Positions 8,630-18,882 of a stretch of 64,000 bases of DNA are shown piece by piece. The stretch spans positions 1-64,000 of the forward strand of contig CAWHOA010000020.1 in NCBI GenBank assembly GCA_963830885.1, read 5' to 3'. The translations under genes were made by a program, and so were the position numbers. The notes under the pieces were generated by a model. That model was given only the letters and a program-made list of their open reading frames with translations, did no database searches and had not been told where the DNA came from. Origin of the DNA: JAIBJN01 sp963830885. GTDB lineage: Bacteria; Actinomycetota; Thermoleophilia; Gaiellales; Gaiellaceae. How positions within the stretch are numbered: position 1 is the stretch's first letter; every line of letters starts with the position of its first letter.

Positions 8630-9910
<1,281 letters not shown>

Positions 9911-9991
9911 GCCCGCTACTCCGAGCGGAGGACTTCGGGACCGGTGCGGCGGGAATCGCCGTCCGCCGGCTCGGCGGTGACGTTGAGGTTC

Positions 9992-10021
9992 GCGGGGTGG
10001 GCCCGCCGGGGCCCACCCCGC
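9992..10021. terminator. Bidirectional terminator hairpin between clpX and the DUF4394 gene
   Basis: A perfect 13-bp stem, GCGGGGTGGGCCC (9992-10004) with GGGCCCACCCCGC (10009-10021), closes a GCCG loop. It sits between two convergent genes. No U-tract follows on either side, which is common for GC-rich actinobacterial terminators. Confidence 0.75.
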
Positions 10022-10034
10022 AGCCGCAGGAGCG

Positions 10035-10892
10035 CTACTGGTCCTGCCAGGCGGCGAGACCGGTGATGGTCACGCCATTGCCGATGCGGCCGAGCGACCG
10101 CGTCTTGCCCGTGGCGAGATCGACGGACCAGAGCTGGGCCGAGCTTCGTCCGAGCTGGGTGCCCGCGGCGTAGCCGACGTTTCCGACGCTGTCGCTGCCG
10201 ACGATGTCGAAGCCGGCGTTCGGGCCGAGGTCGAAGCCGAGCGAGACCGGCATGATCAGCGTCCCGTTGTTGGCGGGGCGCTGGATCCACAGCAGGTCCT
10301 TGGTCGGTGCGATGTCGAGCGCGTACAGCTCGGTCACGGTCGGCCGCGTGGCGAACGCCGTGAAGGACGAGTTGGTGTACGCGGAGCCGACCACCTGGAC
10401 GCCGGCCGGAGTCAGGCTCGTGTCCTTGGAGAGCAGGTTGCCCTCGTCCGGATTGAGCCGGATGTTGTCGCCGACGTCGCTCGTGACGCGGATCTTGTCC
10501 ACGGTCGGGTTGAAGTCGAAGCCGTTGTTTCCGCTGTTGAGCGCGGCCGGAGCCGTCTCGAATGCGGGGCCCTCGGCCACTGCGATCGCCGTCTTCACGT
10601 TGACGCGGTAGACGACCTTGTCGCTCCCGAGTGCGTAGAGATCGCCGGTCGCGGGGCGGAAGTCGATGCCGTTGAGGGCAACGCCCGACGGCAGGCCGGT
10701 GATGGCCTTCGAGCGCACGTCTCGAGGCGAGCGCGAGTCGAAGCGCAGCAGGTTGCCTCCGGTGTCGGTCGCGTAGAAGACGCGCCGATCCTTGCCTGTC
10801 CCGTCGCCGTCGCCGTCGGCGGCGGCTCCGAGGGGGACCACCAGTGCGACGACTGCGCCGACGGTGATCGCCCAGCGTGTGAGCTTGGACAT
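10035..10892 (-). CDS. Secreted DUF4394 domain protein
   Basis: A 285-aa protein with a clear N-terminal signal peptide (KLTRWAITVGAVVALVVPLGAAA) and a body of repeated blade-like units (FYATDTGGNLLRFDS, LYALGSDKVVYRVN, LYALDIAPTKDLLWI), as expected for the beta-propeller-like DUF4394 family. It is presumably exported; its function is unknown. The start is set by AGGAGG upstream of the ATG. It is convergent with clpX across the 9992 hairpin. Confidence 0.75.
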   Translation of the reverse strand: MSKLTRWAITVGAVVALVVPLGAAADGDGDGTGKDRRVFYATDTGGNLLRFDSRSPRDVRSKAITGLPSGVALNGIDFRPATGDLYALGSDKVVYRVNVKTAIAVAEGPAFETAPAALNSGNNGFDFNPTVDKIRVTSDVGDNIRLNPDEGNLLSKDTSLTPAGVQVVGSAYTNSSFTAFATRPTVTELYALDIAPTKDLLWIQRPANNGTLIMPVSLGFDLGPNAGFDIVGSDSVGNVGYAAGTQLGRSSAQLWSVDLATGKTRSLGRIGNGVTITGLAAWQDQ

Positions 10893-10994
10893 CGTGATCC
10901 TCCTGGGTCGATGCGGTGGGGATTGACAGGACTTCGCAACCGACCCGCGGAGGGTTCGATGTCCGACGGATCCAGCCGCCGAAGGAGGGTCCGT

Positions 10995-11522
10995 CTAGGA
11001 GGCCGACCAGCTGCCGCGGGCGAGGGTGAACCCGTGGCCCTCGCTGTTCGTGCAGGAGAGCGCGCTCTCGTCCGACTCGCAGACGATCCCGCCCCGGCTC
11101 CAGCTCGAGCCGTAGGCGAGCGTCGGGGCGTCGCCGTCGTAGACCGTGTCGCTCCCGCAGTTCGCCGCCGCCGGCCCGGTCGCGCCGAGGTCGACGCCGA
11201 CCCAGTCGAACTCGCAGGCCTCCGTCGGCTCGGGCTCGAGGCCGCTGAGGATGTCGCAGCGCAGCCGCTGGAACCCGAACAGGCAGCCGATGTTCCCCGA
11301 GGGCATCTGGAAGGTCACCGTGGAGTCGCCGGAGTCATCGGCTCCGGACGTGTCGGTGGGCTCGGTCTCGGTGACCGTCGTGGTCACGGTCGCCGTCGTG
11401 GTGACCGTCCTCGTCACCGTTGAGACTGCGGCGGGATCCGGCTCGTCGCCGCCGCATGACGCGAGGAGAAGCGTGACGGCGAGTGCCGCCGCTGCGAGCG
11501 CTCTCAGTCCGTGGAAGCCCAC
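10995..11522 (-). CDS. Probable lipoprotein, DUF6636-like
   Basis: A 175-aa protein whose N-terminus is a lipoprotein signal (hydrophobic LAAAALAVTLLLASCGG, Cys near position 21), followed by a Thr/Val-rich linker of alternating TVT units and a cysteine-containing domain with MPSGNIGCLF, C-rich loops and a final SEGHGFTLARG. The MPSGNIGC pattern recalls the DUF6636 lipoproteins of actinobacteria. The GTG start at 11522 lies inside the 3' end of the cyclase gene (19-bp overlap), suggesting translational coupling. No function can be given. Confidence 0.65.
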   Translation of the reverse strand: MGFHGLRALAAAALAVTLLLASCGGDEPDPAAVSTVTRTVTTTATVTTTVTETEPTDTSGADDSGDSTVTFQMPSGNIGCLFGFQRLRCDILSGLEPEPTEACEFDWVGVDLGATGPAAANCGSDTVYDGDAPTLAYGSSWSRGGIVCESDESALSCTNSEGHGFTLARGSWSAS

Positions 11523-13471
11523 TCCACCGAGCAGACGTCCACGGGCTCCCGGAAGCCCTTCAGGGTCAGTGAGCGGGGGCTCGTGATCCTGAACTGACGG
11601 AGCTCCCCGACCGTTGCCTCGCTGGTCAGGATCTCCCGGCCCTCCGCCGCGGCGCCGATGCGGGCGGCGGCGTGCACGCCCTTGCCGTGGTAGTTCTCGC
11701 GCGTCTGCAGGGCGCCGTCCGTGTGGACGCCGATGCGGATGTCGAACTCGAAGTCCTGGTCGATGAGCCGCTGGACGACCACTGCGGCCCCGACCGCGTC
11801 CTCGGCTTCGTCGAACGCAACGAAGAAGCCGTCGCCGGTGTGGTCGACGACCTGTCCGCGGAAGTCCGAGAAGACGGCCCGGAGCGCGTCGTCGTGACGG
11901 CGCAGGAGATTGACCCAATGGCGGTCCGAGCCGATGGTGGTCGCCAGCTCCGTCGAGCCGACGATGTCGGTGAAGAGGAAGGTCTTCATCACGTCGGTGG
12001 AGGTATCCCGCATGAGGAGCTCGGCGATGCGATCGGCATCGCGGACGGCGCCGAGGCGCTCGAACCGCGCCGCGGCCGCCTGCAGCTCCCAGAGCGCGGC
12101 GTCCTCGTCACTGCTAGCGCGCAGGGCCCGTCCGAGCTGCTCGCGCGCGCGGGCGACGTCGTAGGTCGCTCCCGTCGAGTCCCAGGTCATCCGGGCCTGC
12201 CTGAACTCGTGGTAGGCGGTGTCTGCTTCGCCCCGTGCAAGGGCGACCTGGCCGCGCGCATACGCCGAGCCGGCGCGCAGGGCGGAGCTGTCGAACGTGT
12301 CGGCAATCCCCGAGAGCTGCTCTGCGTACGTGGCTGCCTCGTCGGGCTCGCTGGCCGCGACGGCGATGTCGACTGCCGCCGGTAAGAGCCGCGCCCGTGC
12401 GGGGAGGCCGAGCGAGTCGTTCCCGACCGCGCGCCGGATGGAAGCGAGCGCGCCCTTCGCGTTCCCCTGGACGAGCCGCAAGACCGAGAGGCCGGGCTCG
12501 GGGGTCCGCCCGAGCTCGTCCGCCTCGCGGAAGGCCTGCTCGGCCTGGGCCAGCTCGCCCAGCCGGAGCCGGACCTCGCCGAGCTCGTAGAAGGCCGCGC
12601 CCGCGATTCGCGGTGCCCAGACGCTCAGCTCGGCGCTCGCCCGGTCCGCGAGCTCCTGGGCCTCGGCCAGCCGGCCCTTGAACTTCATCACCTCGGCGTG
12701 GTTGACCCGGCACAGCCCAGGGAAGGCGCTCATCGCATTCGTGTCGCAGAACGCGTCCACCCGGTCGGTCCACTCGCCGGCGCTCTCGAAGTCGGCGACG
12801 TCGCGGCACGCGCCGATCGTGTTGCAATAGACGGTGAGGGTGGATTGGGGGTCGAGCTCGCCCGCCAGTGCGGCCGCGCTCGCCTCGTCGAGCAGGAGCT
12901 TGCCCTCGGCCACCTCGCCCTGCTCGATCAGGACGTTCCCCTGGCGCTGGAGCCCACGGATCTCGAGGTTCCGGTCGCCGAAGCGGCGCCCCAGCTCCTC
13001 GGCCCGCCTGGCGAGCTGGAACGCCTCGTCGAAGCTCCCGTCACCGAGCTCCATCAGGCTCCGCTGGAGCGCCCAGTACCCGTGCTCGGGAGCCTCGTCC
13101 TCGAGGTCGAGCAGCCGCTTTGCACGGCCCATCCACCCGTTCGCAACGGCTGTCTGGAGGTTGTTCTTCTGGTCGTGGGCGATCGAGGTGGCCACGTACG
13201 CCGCCCGCAGGGTGTTGCCCTGTTGGAGGTACCCGCGGTAGGCCCGCTCGAGGTACGCGATCAGCTCCTCCATGCGCCCGGTGAACATGGCGGCCTCGCC
13301 CAGGAGCAGCAGGTCCTCGGACCCCAGCTCGTCCGCTTCGTCGGCGGCCTTCAGGAGGTCATAGCCCCCGGCCCAGTCACGACGCCTCAACGCCTCGCGG
13401 CCGGCATCGAGCGGATCTTGGACGACCTGGCTCACGGGCGTACCGTCATGCTCATGCTCGAAGTCTGCCAC
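11504..13471 (-). CDS. TPR-repeat protein with C-terminal class III adenylate/guanylate cyclase domain
   Basis: About 655 aa. Roughly residues 20-470 are repeated helical pairs typical of TPR scaffolds (for example WALQRSLMELGDGSFDEAFQLARRAEELG, split here only for illustration of the pattern at about 130-160). The last 175 residues form a nucleotidyl cyclase domain with the two metal-binding segments FLFTDIVGST and GDGFFVAFDEAEDA and the NR-type segment GVHAAARIG. It would make cAMP or cGMP under control of protein partners bound by the TPRs. The frame can be extended to 13498 but would then overlap the valS start exactly, so the GTG at 13471 is preferred. It is divergent from valS and overlaps the lipoprotein gene downstream. 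Confidence 0.78.
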   Translation of the reverse strand: MADFEHEHDGTPVSQVVQDPLDAGREALRRRDWAGGYDLLKAADEADELGSEDLLLLGEAAMFTGRMEELIAYLERAYRGYLQQGNTLRAAYVATSIAHDQKNNLQTAVANGWMGRAKRLLDLEDEAPEHGYWALQRSLMELGDGSFDEAFQLARRAEELGRRFGDRNLEIRGLQRQGNVLIEQGEVAEGKLLLDEASAAALAGELDPQSTLTVYCNTIGACRDVADFESAGEWTDRVDAFCDTNAMSAFPGLCRVNHAEVMKFKGRLAEAQELADRASAELSVWAPRIAGAAFYELGEVRLRLGELAQAEQAFREADELGRTPEPGLSVLRLVQGNAKGALASIRRAVGNDSLGLPARARLLPAAVDIAVAASEPDEAATYAEQLSGIADTFDSSALRAGSAYARGQVALARGEADTAYHEFRQARMTWDSTGATYDVARAREQLGRALRASSDEDAALWELQAAAARFERLGAVRDADRIAELLMRDTSTDVMKTFLFTDIVGSTELATTIGSDRHWVNLLRRHDDALRAVFSDFRGQVVDHTGDGFFVAFDEAEDAVGAAVVVQRLIDQDFEFDIRIGVHTDGALQTRENYHGKGVHAAARIGAAAEGREILTSEATVGELRQFRITSPRSLTLKGFREPVDVCSVEWASTD

Positions 13472-13483
13472 GAAGCTGCCGCC

Positions 13484-13489
13484 TAGAAT
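13484..13489 (+). promoter_or_regulatory. -10 box of a leaderless-type valS promoter
   Basis: TAGAAT ends 7 nt before the valS ATG at 13497 and no Shine-Dalgarno is present, so transcription probably starts at or next to the start codon. Confidence 0.5.
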
Positions 13490-13496
13490 CAACGCC

Positions 13497-15914
13497 ATGG
13501 AGCCGACCTACCGTCCGGAGGACGTCGAGCGCCGCTGGCAGGAGGCCTGGGAGGCCGAAGGTCTCTACCGGGCCGGCGCCGGAAAGCGACGGGACGAGAC
13601 CTTCGTCATCGCGGTGCCTCCGCCCAACGTGACCGGTGCGCTGCACATGGGCCACGCCCTGAACGGGTCCCTCCAGGACGTGCTCATCAGATGGCACCGC
13701 ATGCGCGGCTTCGACACGCTCTGGCAGCCCGGCTACGACCACGCCGGGATCTCGACGCAGAACGTCGTCGAGAAGCAGCTCGTCGCCGAAGGCACCTCCC
13801 GCAAGGAGATCGGCCGCGAGGCCTTCGTCGAGCGCGTGTGGCGGCACCTCGAGGAGACGGGCAGGACGATCATGGCGCAGTACCGGCGCCTCGGCGCCTC
13901 GCTCGCCTACGACCGCGAGCGCTTCACCATGGATCCCAGCTATGTCGAGGCGGTGATGCGCTTCTTCGTCCACTGCTGGGAGCGCGGCTGGATGTACCGG
14001 GCGAACCGCGTGGTCAACTGGTGCCCCTTCCATGAGACTGCGATCTCCGACCTCGAGGTCGTCCACGAGCCGATGGACGACACGCTCGTCTTCGCGCGCT
14101 ATCCCTTCGCGGACGGATCGGGCTCGATCACGGTTGCCACCGTCCGCCCGGCGACCATGCTCGCCGACGTCGCGGTGGCGGTGCACCCTGAGGACGAGCG
14201 CTATCGCGACGCCGTCGGAAGGGAGGTCGTCGTGCCGTTCGTGGAGCGGGCCGTGCCGGTGGTCGCCGACGACCTGGTCGAGCCCGAGTTCGGCACGGGC
14301 GCGCTCAAGGTCACGCCGGGCCACGATCCCGTCGACTTCGAGATTGGGCGGCGGCACGACCTGCCGGTGCTGACCGTGATCGGCCTGGACGGTCGGATGA
14401 ACGAGGCCGCCGGCGAGCTCGCCGGCCTGACGCAGAAGGAGGCCGACGAGGCCGTTGTCGCCTGGCTCAGGGAGCGCGATCTGCTGGAGAAGCGCGAGCC
14501 CTATCGCCACAACGTCGGCACCTGCGAGCGCTGCCACACGCGCATCGAGCCCCTGGTCTCGCTCCAGTGGTGGCTCGCCATGGAGGAGCCGCGCAAGCCG
14601 GCGCTTGCCGCGCTCGTCGAGCGGCGCGTTCGCTACCACCCGGAGTCGCAGCATCAGTTCGCCGTGCGCTCGCTCGAGGAGATCCCGGACTGGAACGTCT
14701 CGCGGCAGCTCTGGTGGGGACATCAGCTCCCGATCTGGTACTGCCCGGACGGCCACGCCTCCTGCGCCTGGCCGCCGCCGGACGCGTGCGCGGAGTGCGG
14801 CTCCGGCGAGCTCACGCGCGACCCCGACGTGCTCGACACGTGGTTCTCGTCGGCGCTCTGGCCGTTCGCGACGCTCGGCTGGCCTGAGGACACCGAGGAC
14901 CTCCGCCGCTACTACCCCGGGGACGTCAACTCGACAGCGAGGGAGATCATCCGCCTCTGGGAGAACCGCATGGTCTGGACCGGGATCGAGCTCGTCGGCG
15001 ACATTCCCTTCCACGACGTGATCGTCCACTCGACCGTGCTGGCGCCCGACGGGCGCCGCATGTCGAAGAGCCTTGGCACCGGCATCGACCCGCTGGAGAT
15101 GATCGACGCGCACGGCGCCGACGCGACCCGCTACGGGCTCCTGAAGATTTCGTCCACCCAGGACGTGCGCTTTTCTGAAGGCGCCCTGGCGGAGGGCTGG
15201 AAGCTCGCCGTGAAGCTCTGGAACGTCTCGCGGCTCGTCCTTGCCAACGCGGCCGGGGCCGAGCCCGAGGCGCGGCCGCGGTCTCTCGAGGAGCGCTGGA
15301 TCATCGCCCGCCTCGACGTGGCTCGCGCCGCGGTGGAGGAGGCCTGGGCCCGGTTCGACTTCTCGGCGGGGGTGAAGGCCCTGTACGGCCTCACGTTCGA
15401 CGACTTCTGCGACTGGTACGCCGAGGCCATCAAGCCGCGGCTCTACGAGGACGACCGCGACGCGGCCGCCACCGCGCTGTTCGCCCTCGAGCGGCTGCTC
15501 GCGCTCCTGCATCCGGTCATGCCGCACGTCACCGAGGAGATCTGGGCGCAGCTGCCCGGCCGCGAGGCGCGCCTGATCGTCTCGCCCTGGCCGGAGCCCG
15601 ACTCCCGCTTCGCCGAGGACGCAAGCGCCCTGGAGCGCGTCCGCGAGGCGGCCGAGATCGCCAGGCGGAGCGGCGTGGTCGTCGATCTTCCCGAGGACGA
15701 GCGCCGGATCTTCGACGCCGTCGTGCGCAAGGAGCAGCTCCCTCTGAACGGCAGCCGCGAGGGTGAGATCGAGCGGCTCCGGAAGGAGGTCGCCCGCTCC
15801 GAGGGGATGCTCGAGAACGACAACTTCGTCGCGAACGCGCCGTCCGAGGTGGTCGAGGGCGAGCGCGAGAAGCTGGCCCGCTACCGGCGCGAGCTCGATG
15901 CGCTCGGCGGGTGA
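13497..15914 (+). CDS. valS: Valine--tRNA ligase
   Basis: Class I aminoacyl-tRNA synthetase of 805 aa that charges tRNA-Val and edits mischarged threonine. The HIGH motif appears as HMGH (50-53) and KMSKS as RMSKS (521-525). The CP1 editing insert and zinc-knuckle cysteines (CERCH; CAECGSGEL) lie between them, and a C-terminal coiled coil is present (about 735-803). The length is shorter than proteobacterial ValS but normal for compact bacterial forms. It overlaps folC by 17 bp. Confidence 0.96.
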   Translation: MEPTYRPEDVERRWQEAWEAEGLYRAGAGKRRDETFVIAVPPPNVTGALHMGHALNGSLQDVLIRWHRMRGFDTLWQPGYDHAGISTQNVVEKQLVAEGTSRKEIGREAFVERVWRHLEETGRTIMAQYRRLGASLAYDRERFTMDPSYVEAVMRFFVHCWERGWMYRANRVVNWCPFHETAISDLEVVHEPMDDTLVFARYPFADGSGSITVATVRPATMLADVAVAVHPEDERYRDAVGREVVVPFVERAVPVVADDLVEPEFGTGALKVTPGHDPVDFEIGRRHDLPVLTVIGLDGRMNEAAGELAGLTQKEADEAVVAWLRERDLLEKREPYRHNVGTCERCHTRIEPLVSLQWWLAMEEPRKPALAALVERRVRYHPESQHQFAVRSLEEIPDWNVSRQLWWGHQLPIWYCPDGHASCAWPPPDACAECGSGELTRDPDVLDTWFSSALWPFATLGWPEDTEDLRRYYPGDVNSTAREIIRLWENRMVWTGIELVGDIPFHDVIVHSTVLAPDGRRMSKSLGTGIDPLEMIDAHGADATRYGLLKISSTQDVRFSEGALAEGWKLAVKLWNVSRLVLANAAGAEPEARPRSLEERWIIARLDVARAAVEEAWARFDFSAGVKALYGLTFDDFCDWYAEAIKPRLYEDDRDAAATALFALERLLALLHPVMPHVTEEIWAQLPGREARLIVSPWPEPDSRFAEDASALERVREAAEIARRSGVVVDLPEDERRIFDAVVRKEQLPLNGSREGEIERLRKEVARSEGMLENDNFVANAPSEVVEGEREKLARYRRELDALGG

Positions 15915-17034
15915 GCACGTCGCCTGGCTGGAGGCGCTGAGCCCCTGGCCGGAGGAGTTCGGGGTCGGGAGGATGCGCGAGCTCCTGCGGCGTCTCGGCA
16001 ACCCGGAGCGCGGGCTCAGGGCGATCCACGTGGTGGGGACGAACGGCAAGACGACGACGGCCCGCGCGGCCGAGGCGTTGCTCCTCGCCGAGGACATCCG
16101 CCCGGGCGTCTACACGTCGCCGCACGTCGTCTCCTGGGCCGAGCGGGTGCGCGTGGGCGGAGAGAACGCGGACCTCGACGCCGTCCTCGCGCGCGTGCGC
16201 GAGGAGGCGGAGGCGGTCGGCGCGACCCAGTTCGAGGCGCTGACCGCGGCCGCGCTCGCCGAATTCGCGGCCTCCGAAGTGGACGTCGTAGTCGTCGAGG
16301 CCGGCCTGGGCGGGCGTCACGACGCGACCAACGTCCTCGACGCACGCGTCGTCGTCCTCACGAACGTCTCCCTGGAGCACACGGATGTCCTCGGCTCCAC
16401 GCGCGAGGAGATCGCGGCGGAGAAGCTCGCGGTCGTCCGGCCCGGCGCGCTCGTCGTGCTCGGCGAGCCGGAGTGGGAGCAGGCCGCGCGCGCTGCCGGG
16501 GCCGGCGGCGTCACCGTCGTCGCGGGGTCGGACAACGCGCTCGCGCATGCGGCGGTCGAGTCGTTCCTCGGCCGCACCGTCGACCCGGCGCCGCTCGACG
16601 GAGTGGTCGTCCCGGGCCGGCTCGAGCGCGTGGGCGAGGCGCCGCTGGAGATCTGGGACGGCGCGCACAACCTCGCCGCGGCCGGCTACCTCCTCACGCG
16701 CGTCCCGCGCGCGGACTGGGTGGTCGTCGCCTCGATCTTGGCCGACAAGGACGCCGCCGGGATGCTCGCGGCGCTGTCGCCGTTGGGCGGGCGGCTCGTG
16801 GCGACGTCGTCGTCGAGCCCGCGTGCGCTTCCCGCGGGCGAGCTCGCCGCGCTCGGGCGGCCGTTCTTCGGGCACGTCGAGGCCGTCTCGGAGCCGGCCG
16901 CGGCGCTCGCGCGCGGGCGCGAGCTGGCGGGCGAGGACGGCGCCCTGCTCGTCACCGGCTCCCTCTACTTCCTTGCGGACCTGGCCTCCGTCCGCCCGTC
17001 GTGTCTACCATGGCAAGCGTCGGCGAGCGGCTGA
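15898..17034 (+). CDS. folC: Bifunctional folylpolyglutamate synthase / dihydrofolate synthase
   Basis: Mur-ligase-type ATP-dependent enzyme that adds glutamate to folates. The 378-aa protein has the P-loop GTNGKTTT (about 44-51), the folate-site segment YTSPHVVSWAERVRV, the VVVEAGLGGRHDATN segment and a compact C-terminal domain starting near GRLERVGEAPLEIWDGAHN. The family is usually 420-450 aa, so both linkers are short here. The ATG at 15898 overlaps the end of valS; valS-folC adjacency is common in Gram-positive bacteria. Confidence 0.92.
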   Translation: MRSAGEHVAWLEALSPWPEEFGVGRMRELLRRLGNPERGLRAIHVVGTNGKTTTARAAEALLLAEDIRPGVYTSPHVVSWAERVRVGGENADLDAVLARVREEAEAVGATQFEALTAAALAEFAASEVDVVVVEAGLGGRHDATNVLDARVVVLTNVSLEHTDVLGSTREEIAAEKLAVVRPGALVVLGEPEWEQAARAAGAGGVTVVAGSDNALAHAAVESFLGRTVDPAPLDGVVVPGRLERVGEAPLEIWDGAHNLAAAGYLLTRVPRADWVVVASILADKDAAGMLAALSPLGGRLVATSSSSPRALPAGELAALGRPFFGHVEAVSEPAAALARGRELAGEDGALLVTGSLYFLADLASVRPSCLPWQASASG

Positions 17035-17123
17035 GCGTCTTCGTGCTCGCCGCGATCGTGCTCTTCGCGATCGTGGCGATTGCGTTCGGCGCAGGGTGGT
17101 TCGTTGGGAAGATCTTGTTGTGA
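17010..17123 (+). CDS. Small single-pass membrane protein
   Basis: A 37-aa peptide with a nine-residue head (MASVGERLS) and one hydrophobic helix (about 10-30, VFVLAAIVLFAIVAIAFGAGW), ending in VGKILL. It overlaps the folC 3' end, and its TGA overlaps the GTG of the next gene. That tight packing and the clean helix are the only support; no family is recognised. Confidence 0.55.
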   Translation: MASVGERLSVFVLAAIVLFAIVAIAFGAGWFVGKILL

Positions 17124-17647
17124 CGCGTCTACACCTCCTACTCGCGCAGACGACCACCACGGACGACAGCGATCCGCTGGACTTCGCCAGCGACTTCTTC
17201 GACTCGGAGGAGTGGCTCGTCGTCCGCAACGTGACGCTGTTCTTCCTGGTCGTCTTCTGGCTGGCGTCGGCGTACTGGGTCTACAAGGACGCGCGCCGCC
17301 GCATCGAGGACCCGTGGCTCCTGGCGATGGCGGTGGCGCTGGGCATCTTCCCGCCGTTCGTCGGTCCGCTCCTGTACATGTTCTTCCGCCCGCCCGAGTA
17401 CCTCGAGGACGTCCGCGAGCGCGACCTCGAGATCCGGGCGATGGAGGACAGCATGGACGTGGCCGAGCGCTGCCCGGTCTGTCGGGCCGCGATCGAGCCG
17501 ACCTTCCTGGCCTGCCCCGTCTGCACGACGAAGCTGAAGGAGTCGTGCCGGCGCTGCAAGGCCCCGCTCGAGCCGCTCTGGCAGATGTGCCCCTTCTGCG
17601 AGACCCCGGTCGAGTCTCCGCGCGCGGTCGAGAACCTCTCGGGCTGA
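17120..17647 (+). CDS. Membrane protein with double zinc ribbon
   Basis: A 175-aa protein with a short variable N-terminus, two membrane helices (about 35-55 and 65-90) and a cytoplasmic C-terminal part holding two Cys4 zinc ribbons (CPVC...CPVC and CRRC...CPFC). The segment between helices and ribbons is acidic and helical. GTG start at 17120 overlaps the upstream TGA. Proteins of this layout are found in actinobacteria, but their function is not established. Confidence 0.72.
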   Translation: MTRLHLLLAQTTTTDDSDPLDFASDFFDSEEWLVVRNVTLFFLVVFWLASAYWVYKDARRRIEDPWLLAMAVALGIFPPFVGPLLYMFFRPPEYLEDVRERDLEIRAMEDSMDVAERCPVCRAAIEPTFLACPVCTTKLKESCRRCKAPLEPLWQMCPFCETPVESPRAVENLSG

Positions 17648-17661
17648 GATAACCTGACCGC

Positions 17662-17856
17662 GTGGTGGTCCTCCTCGCGCAGCACGCGATGGACGAGGAC
17701 AGCGGGTCGCTCGCGATCACGCTGGTCGCGCTCGTCGCAATGCTTGTTCCCTGGTTCGTGCTCGGGTACATCTCCTGGATCTTCTGGAAGGCCAAGAAGC
17801 GCGACGACGCGCAAGCCCGCAAACAGGACGCATGGCGGAACGCACGCTCGTCCTGA
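17662..17856 (+). CDS. Small membrane protein
   Basis: A 64-aa protein with one hydrophobic helix (about 18-42, SLAITLVALVAMLVPWFVLG) followed by a basic, charged tail (KAKKRDDAQARKQD). A TAACCT box ends 6 nt before the GTG, fitting a leaderless transcript. The 3' end overlaps ndk by 25 bp. Function unknown. Confidence 0.55.
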   Translation: MVVLLAQHAMDEDSGSLAITLVALVAMLVPWFVLGYISWIFWKAKKRDDAQARKQDAWRNARSS

Positions 17857-18248
17857 TCAAGCCGGACGCGATGCAGCGCAGGCTCGCGGGCGAGATCCTC
17901 GCCCGTTTCGAGCAGCGCGGGCTGACCGTGCGGGCGGCGAAGCTCGTCCTGGTCGACGAGGCGCTGGCCGACGCGCACTACGCGGAACACCGCGAGAAGC
18001 CGTTCTTCGGTGAGCTCGTCGAGTTCATCACCTCCTCGCCGACGCTGGCGCTCGTGCTCGAGGGGGCCTCGGCGATCCAGGTCGTGCGGACGACTATGGG
18101 TGCGACGAACCCGGTCGACTCGGCTCCTGGGACGATCCGCGGTGACCTCGCGCTCGCGATGCCGGACAACCTCGTGCACGGCTCGGACTCGCCGACGTCG
18201 GCAGAGCGCGAGATCGCGCTCTGGTTCTCCGACGGCGAGCTTGTCTGA
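17832..18248 (+). CDS. ndk: Nucleoside-diphosphate kinase
   Basis: Transfers the terminal phosphate between nucleoside triphosphates and diphosphates through phospho-His116 in NLVHGSDS. At 138 aa it is the normal bacterial length; the nucleotide-binding pattern TLVLIKPDA opens the protein and the GATNP and TIRGD motifs are intact. It lies between a small membrane gene (25-bp overlap) and maf (8-bp overlap). Confidence 0.96.
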   Translation: MAERTLVLIKPDAMQRRLAGEILARFEQRGLTVRAAKLVLVDEALADAHYAEHREKPFFGELVEFITSSPTLALVLEGASAIQVVRTTMGATNPVDSAPGTIRGDLALAMPDNLVHGSDSPTSAEREIALWFSDGELV

Positions 18249-18846
18249 GCTTCAGGATCCGGCTCCGGCGCCCTCGCTGCTCCTGGCCTCGACCTCGCCG
18301 CAGCGGCGGGCCATCCTCGAGGAGCTCGGGCTCCCCTTCGAGGTGGTCGCACCCAGGTACGAGGAGCGGGACGACGACGGCCTGGCGCCCGCGGAGCTCG
18401 TGCGCGCGCACGCCGCCGGCAAGGCGCGGTCAGTGGCCGGGGAGGCGGCGGGCCGCGTCGTGCTCGGCGTCGACACCGCCGTGGTCGTGGACGGGCGCGT
18501 TCTCGGGAAGCCCGCGGACGGGCGCGAGGCGGGCGAGATGCTGGCGCTCCTCTCGGGGCGCCCGCACGTGGTCGTCTCCGGGCTCTGCCTGCTCGGCGCA
18601 GGCTGGGAGGCCGTCGAGCACGAGGAGACGTGGGTCGAGTTCCGGCGGCTGTCCCAAGAGGAGATCGACGCGTACGTCGCCACCGGGGAGTGGGAGGGCC
18701 GGGCGGGCGGCTATGCCATCCAGTCCCGAGGCGCCGCCCTCGTCGAGCGCGTTGAAGGCGACTACCTGAACGTCGTCGGCCTCCCGGCCGCCCTCCTGGT
18801 CAGCCTCCTCGCCGAGCGCTTCCCCGGCGCCTACGGCATCGGCTAG
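18241..18846 (+). CDS. maf: Maf family nucleotide pyrophosphatase
   Basis: House-cleaning pyrophosphatase of 201 aa that hydrolyses non-canonical dNTP/NTP (dTTP/UTP-type). Family marks are LLLASTSPQRRAILEELG near the start, the GVDTAVVVDG segment and the ATGEWEGRAGGYAIQ segment. The TTG at 18241 overlaps the ndk stop and is the only reasonable start. It is the last gene before a mobile-element remnant. Confidence 0.92.
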   Translation: MSELQDPAPAPSLLLASTSPQRRAILEELGLPFEVVAPRYEERDDDGLAPAELVRAHAAGKARSVAGEAAGRVVLGVDTAVVVDGRVLGKPADGREAGEMLALLSGRPHVVVSGLCLLGAGWEAVEHEETWVEFRRLSQEEIDAYVATGEWEGRAGGYAIQSRGAALVERVEGDYLNVVGLPAALLVSLLAERFPGAYGIG

Positions 18847-18852
18847 TCCGGC

Positions 18853-18882
18853 CACGCCCGGGTGCCAGGCACTTGGCCGTGG
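18853..18882. repeat. REP-like palindromic repeat, left copy
   Basis: Contains GTGCCAGGCAC, a palindrome with a single central base, inside CACGCCCGGGTGCCAGGCAC followed by TTGGCCGTGG. A near-identical unit in the same orientation lies at 19539-19573, on the other side of the transposase remnant. Confidence 0.65.

Noticed and set aside
11504..13498. Start of the cyclase at 13498
   Set aside because: It would share the CCATGG with the valS start and leave no room for the valS promoter; GTG 13471 is more reasonable.
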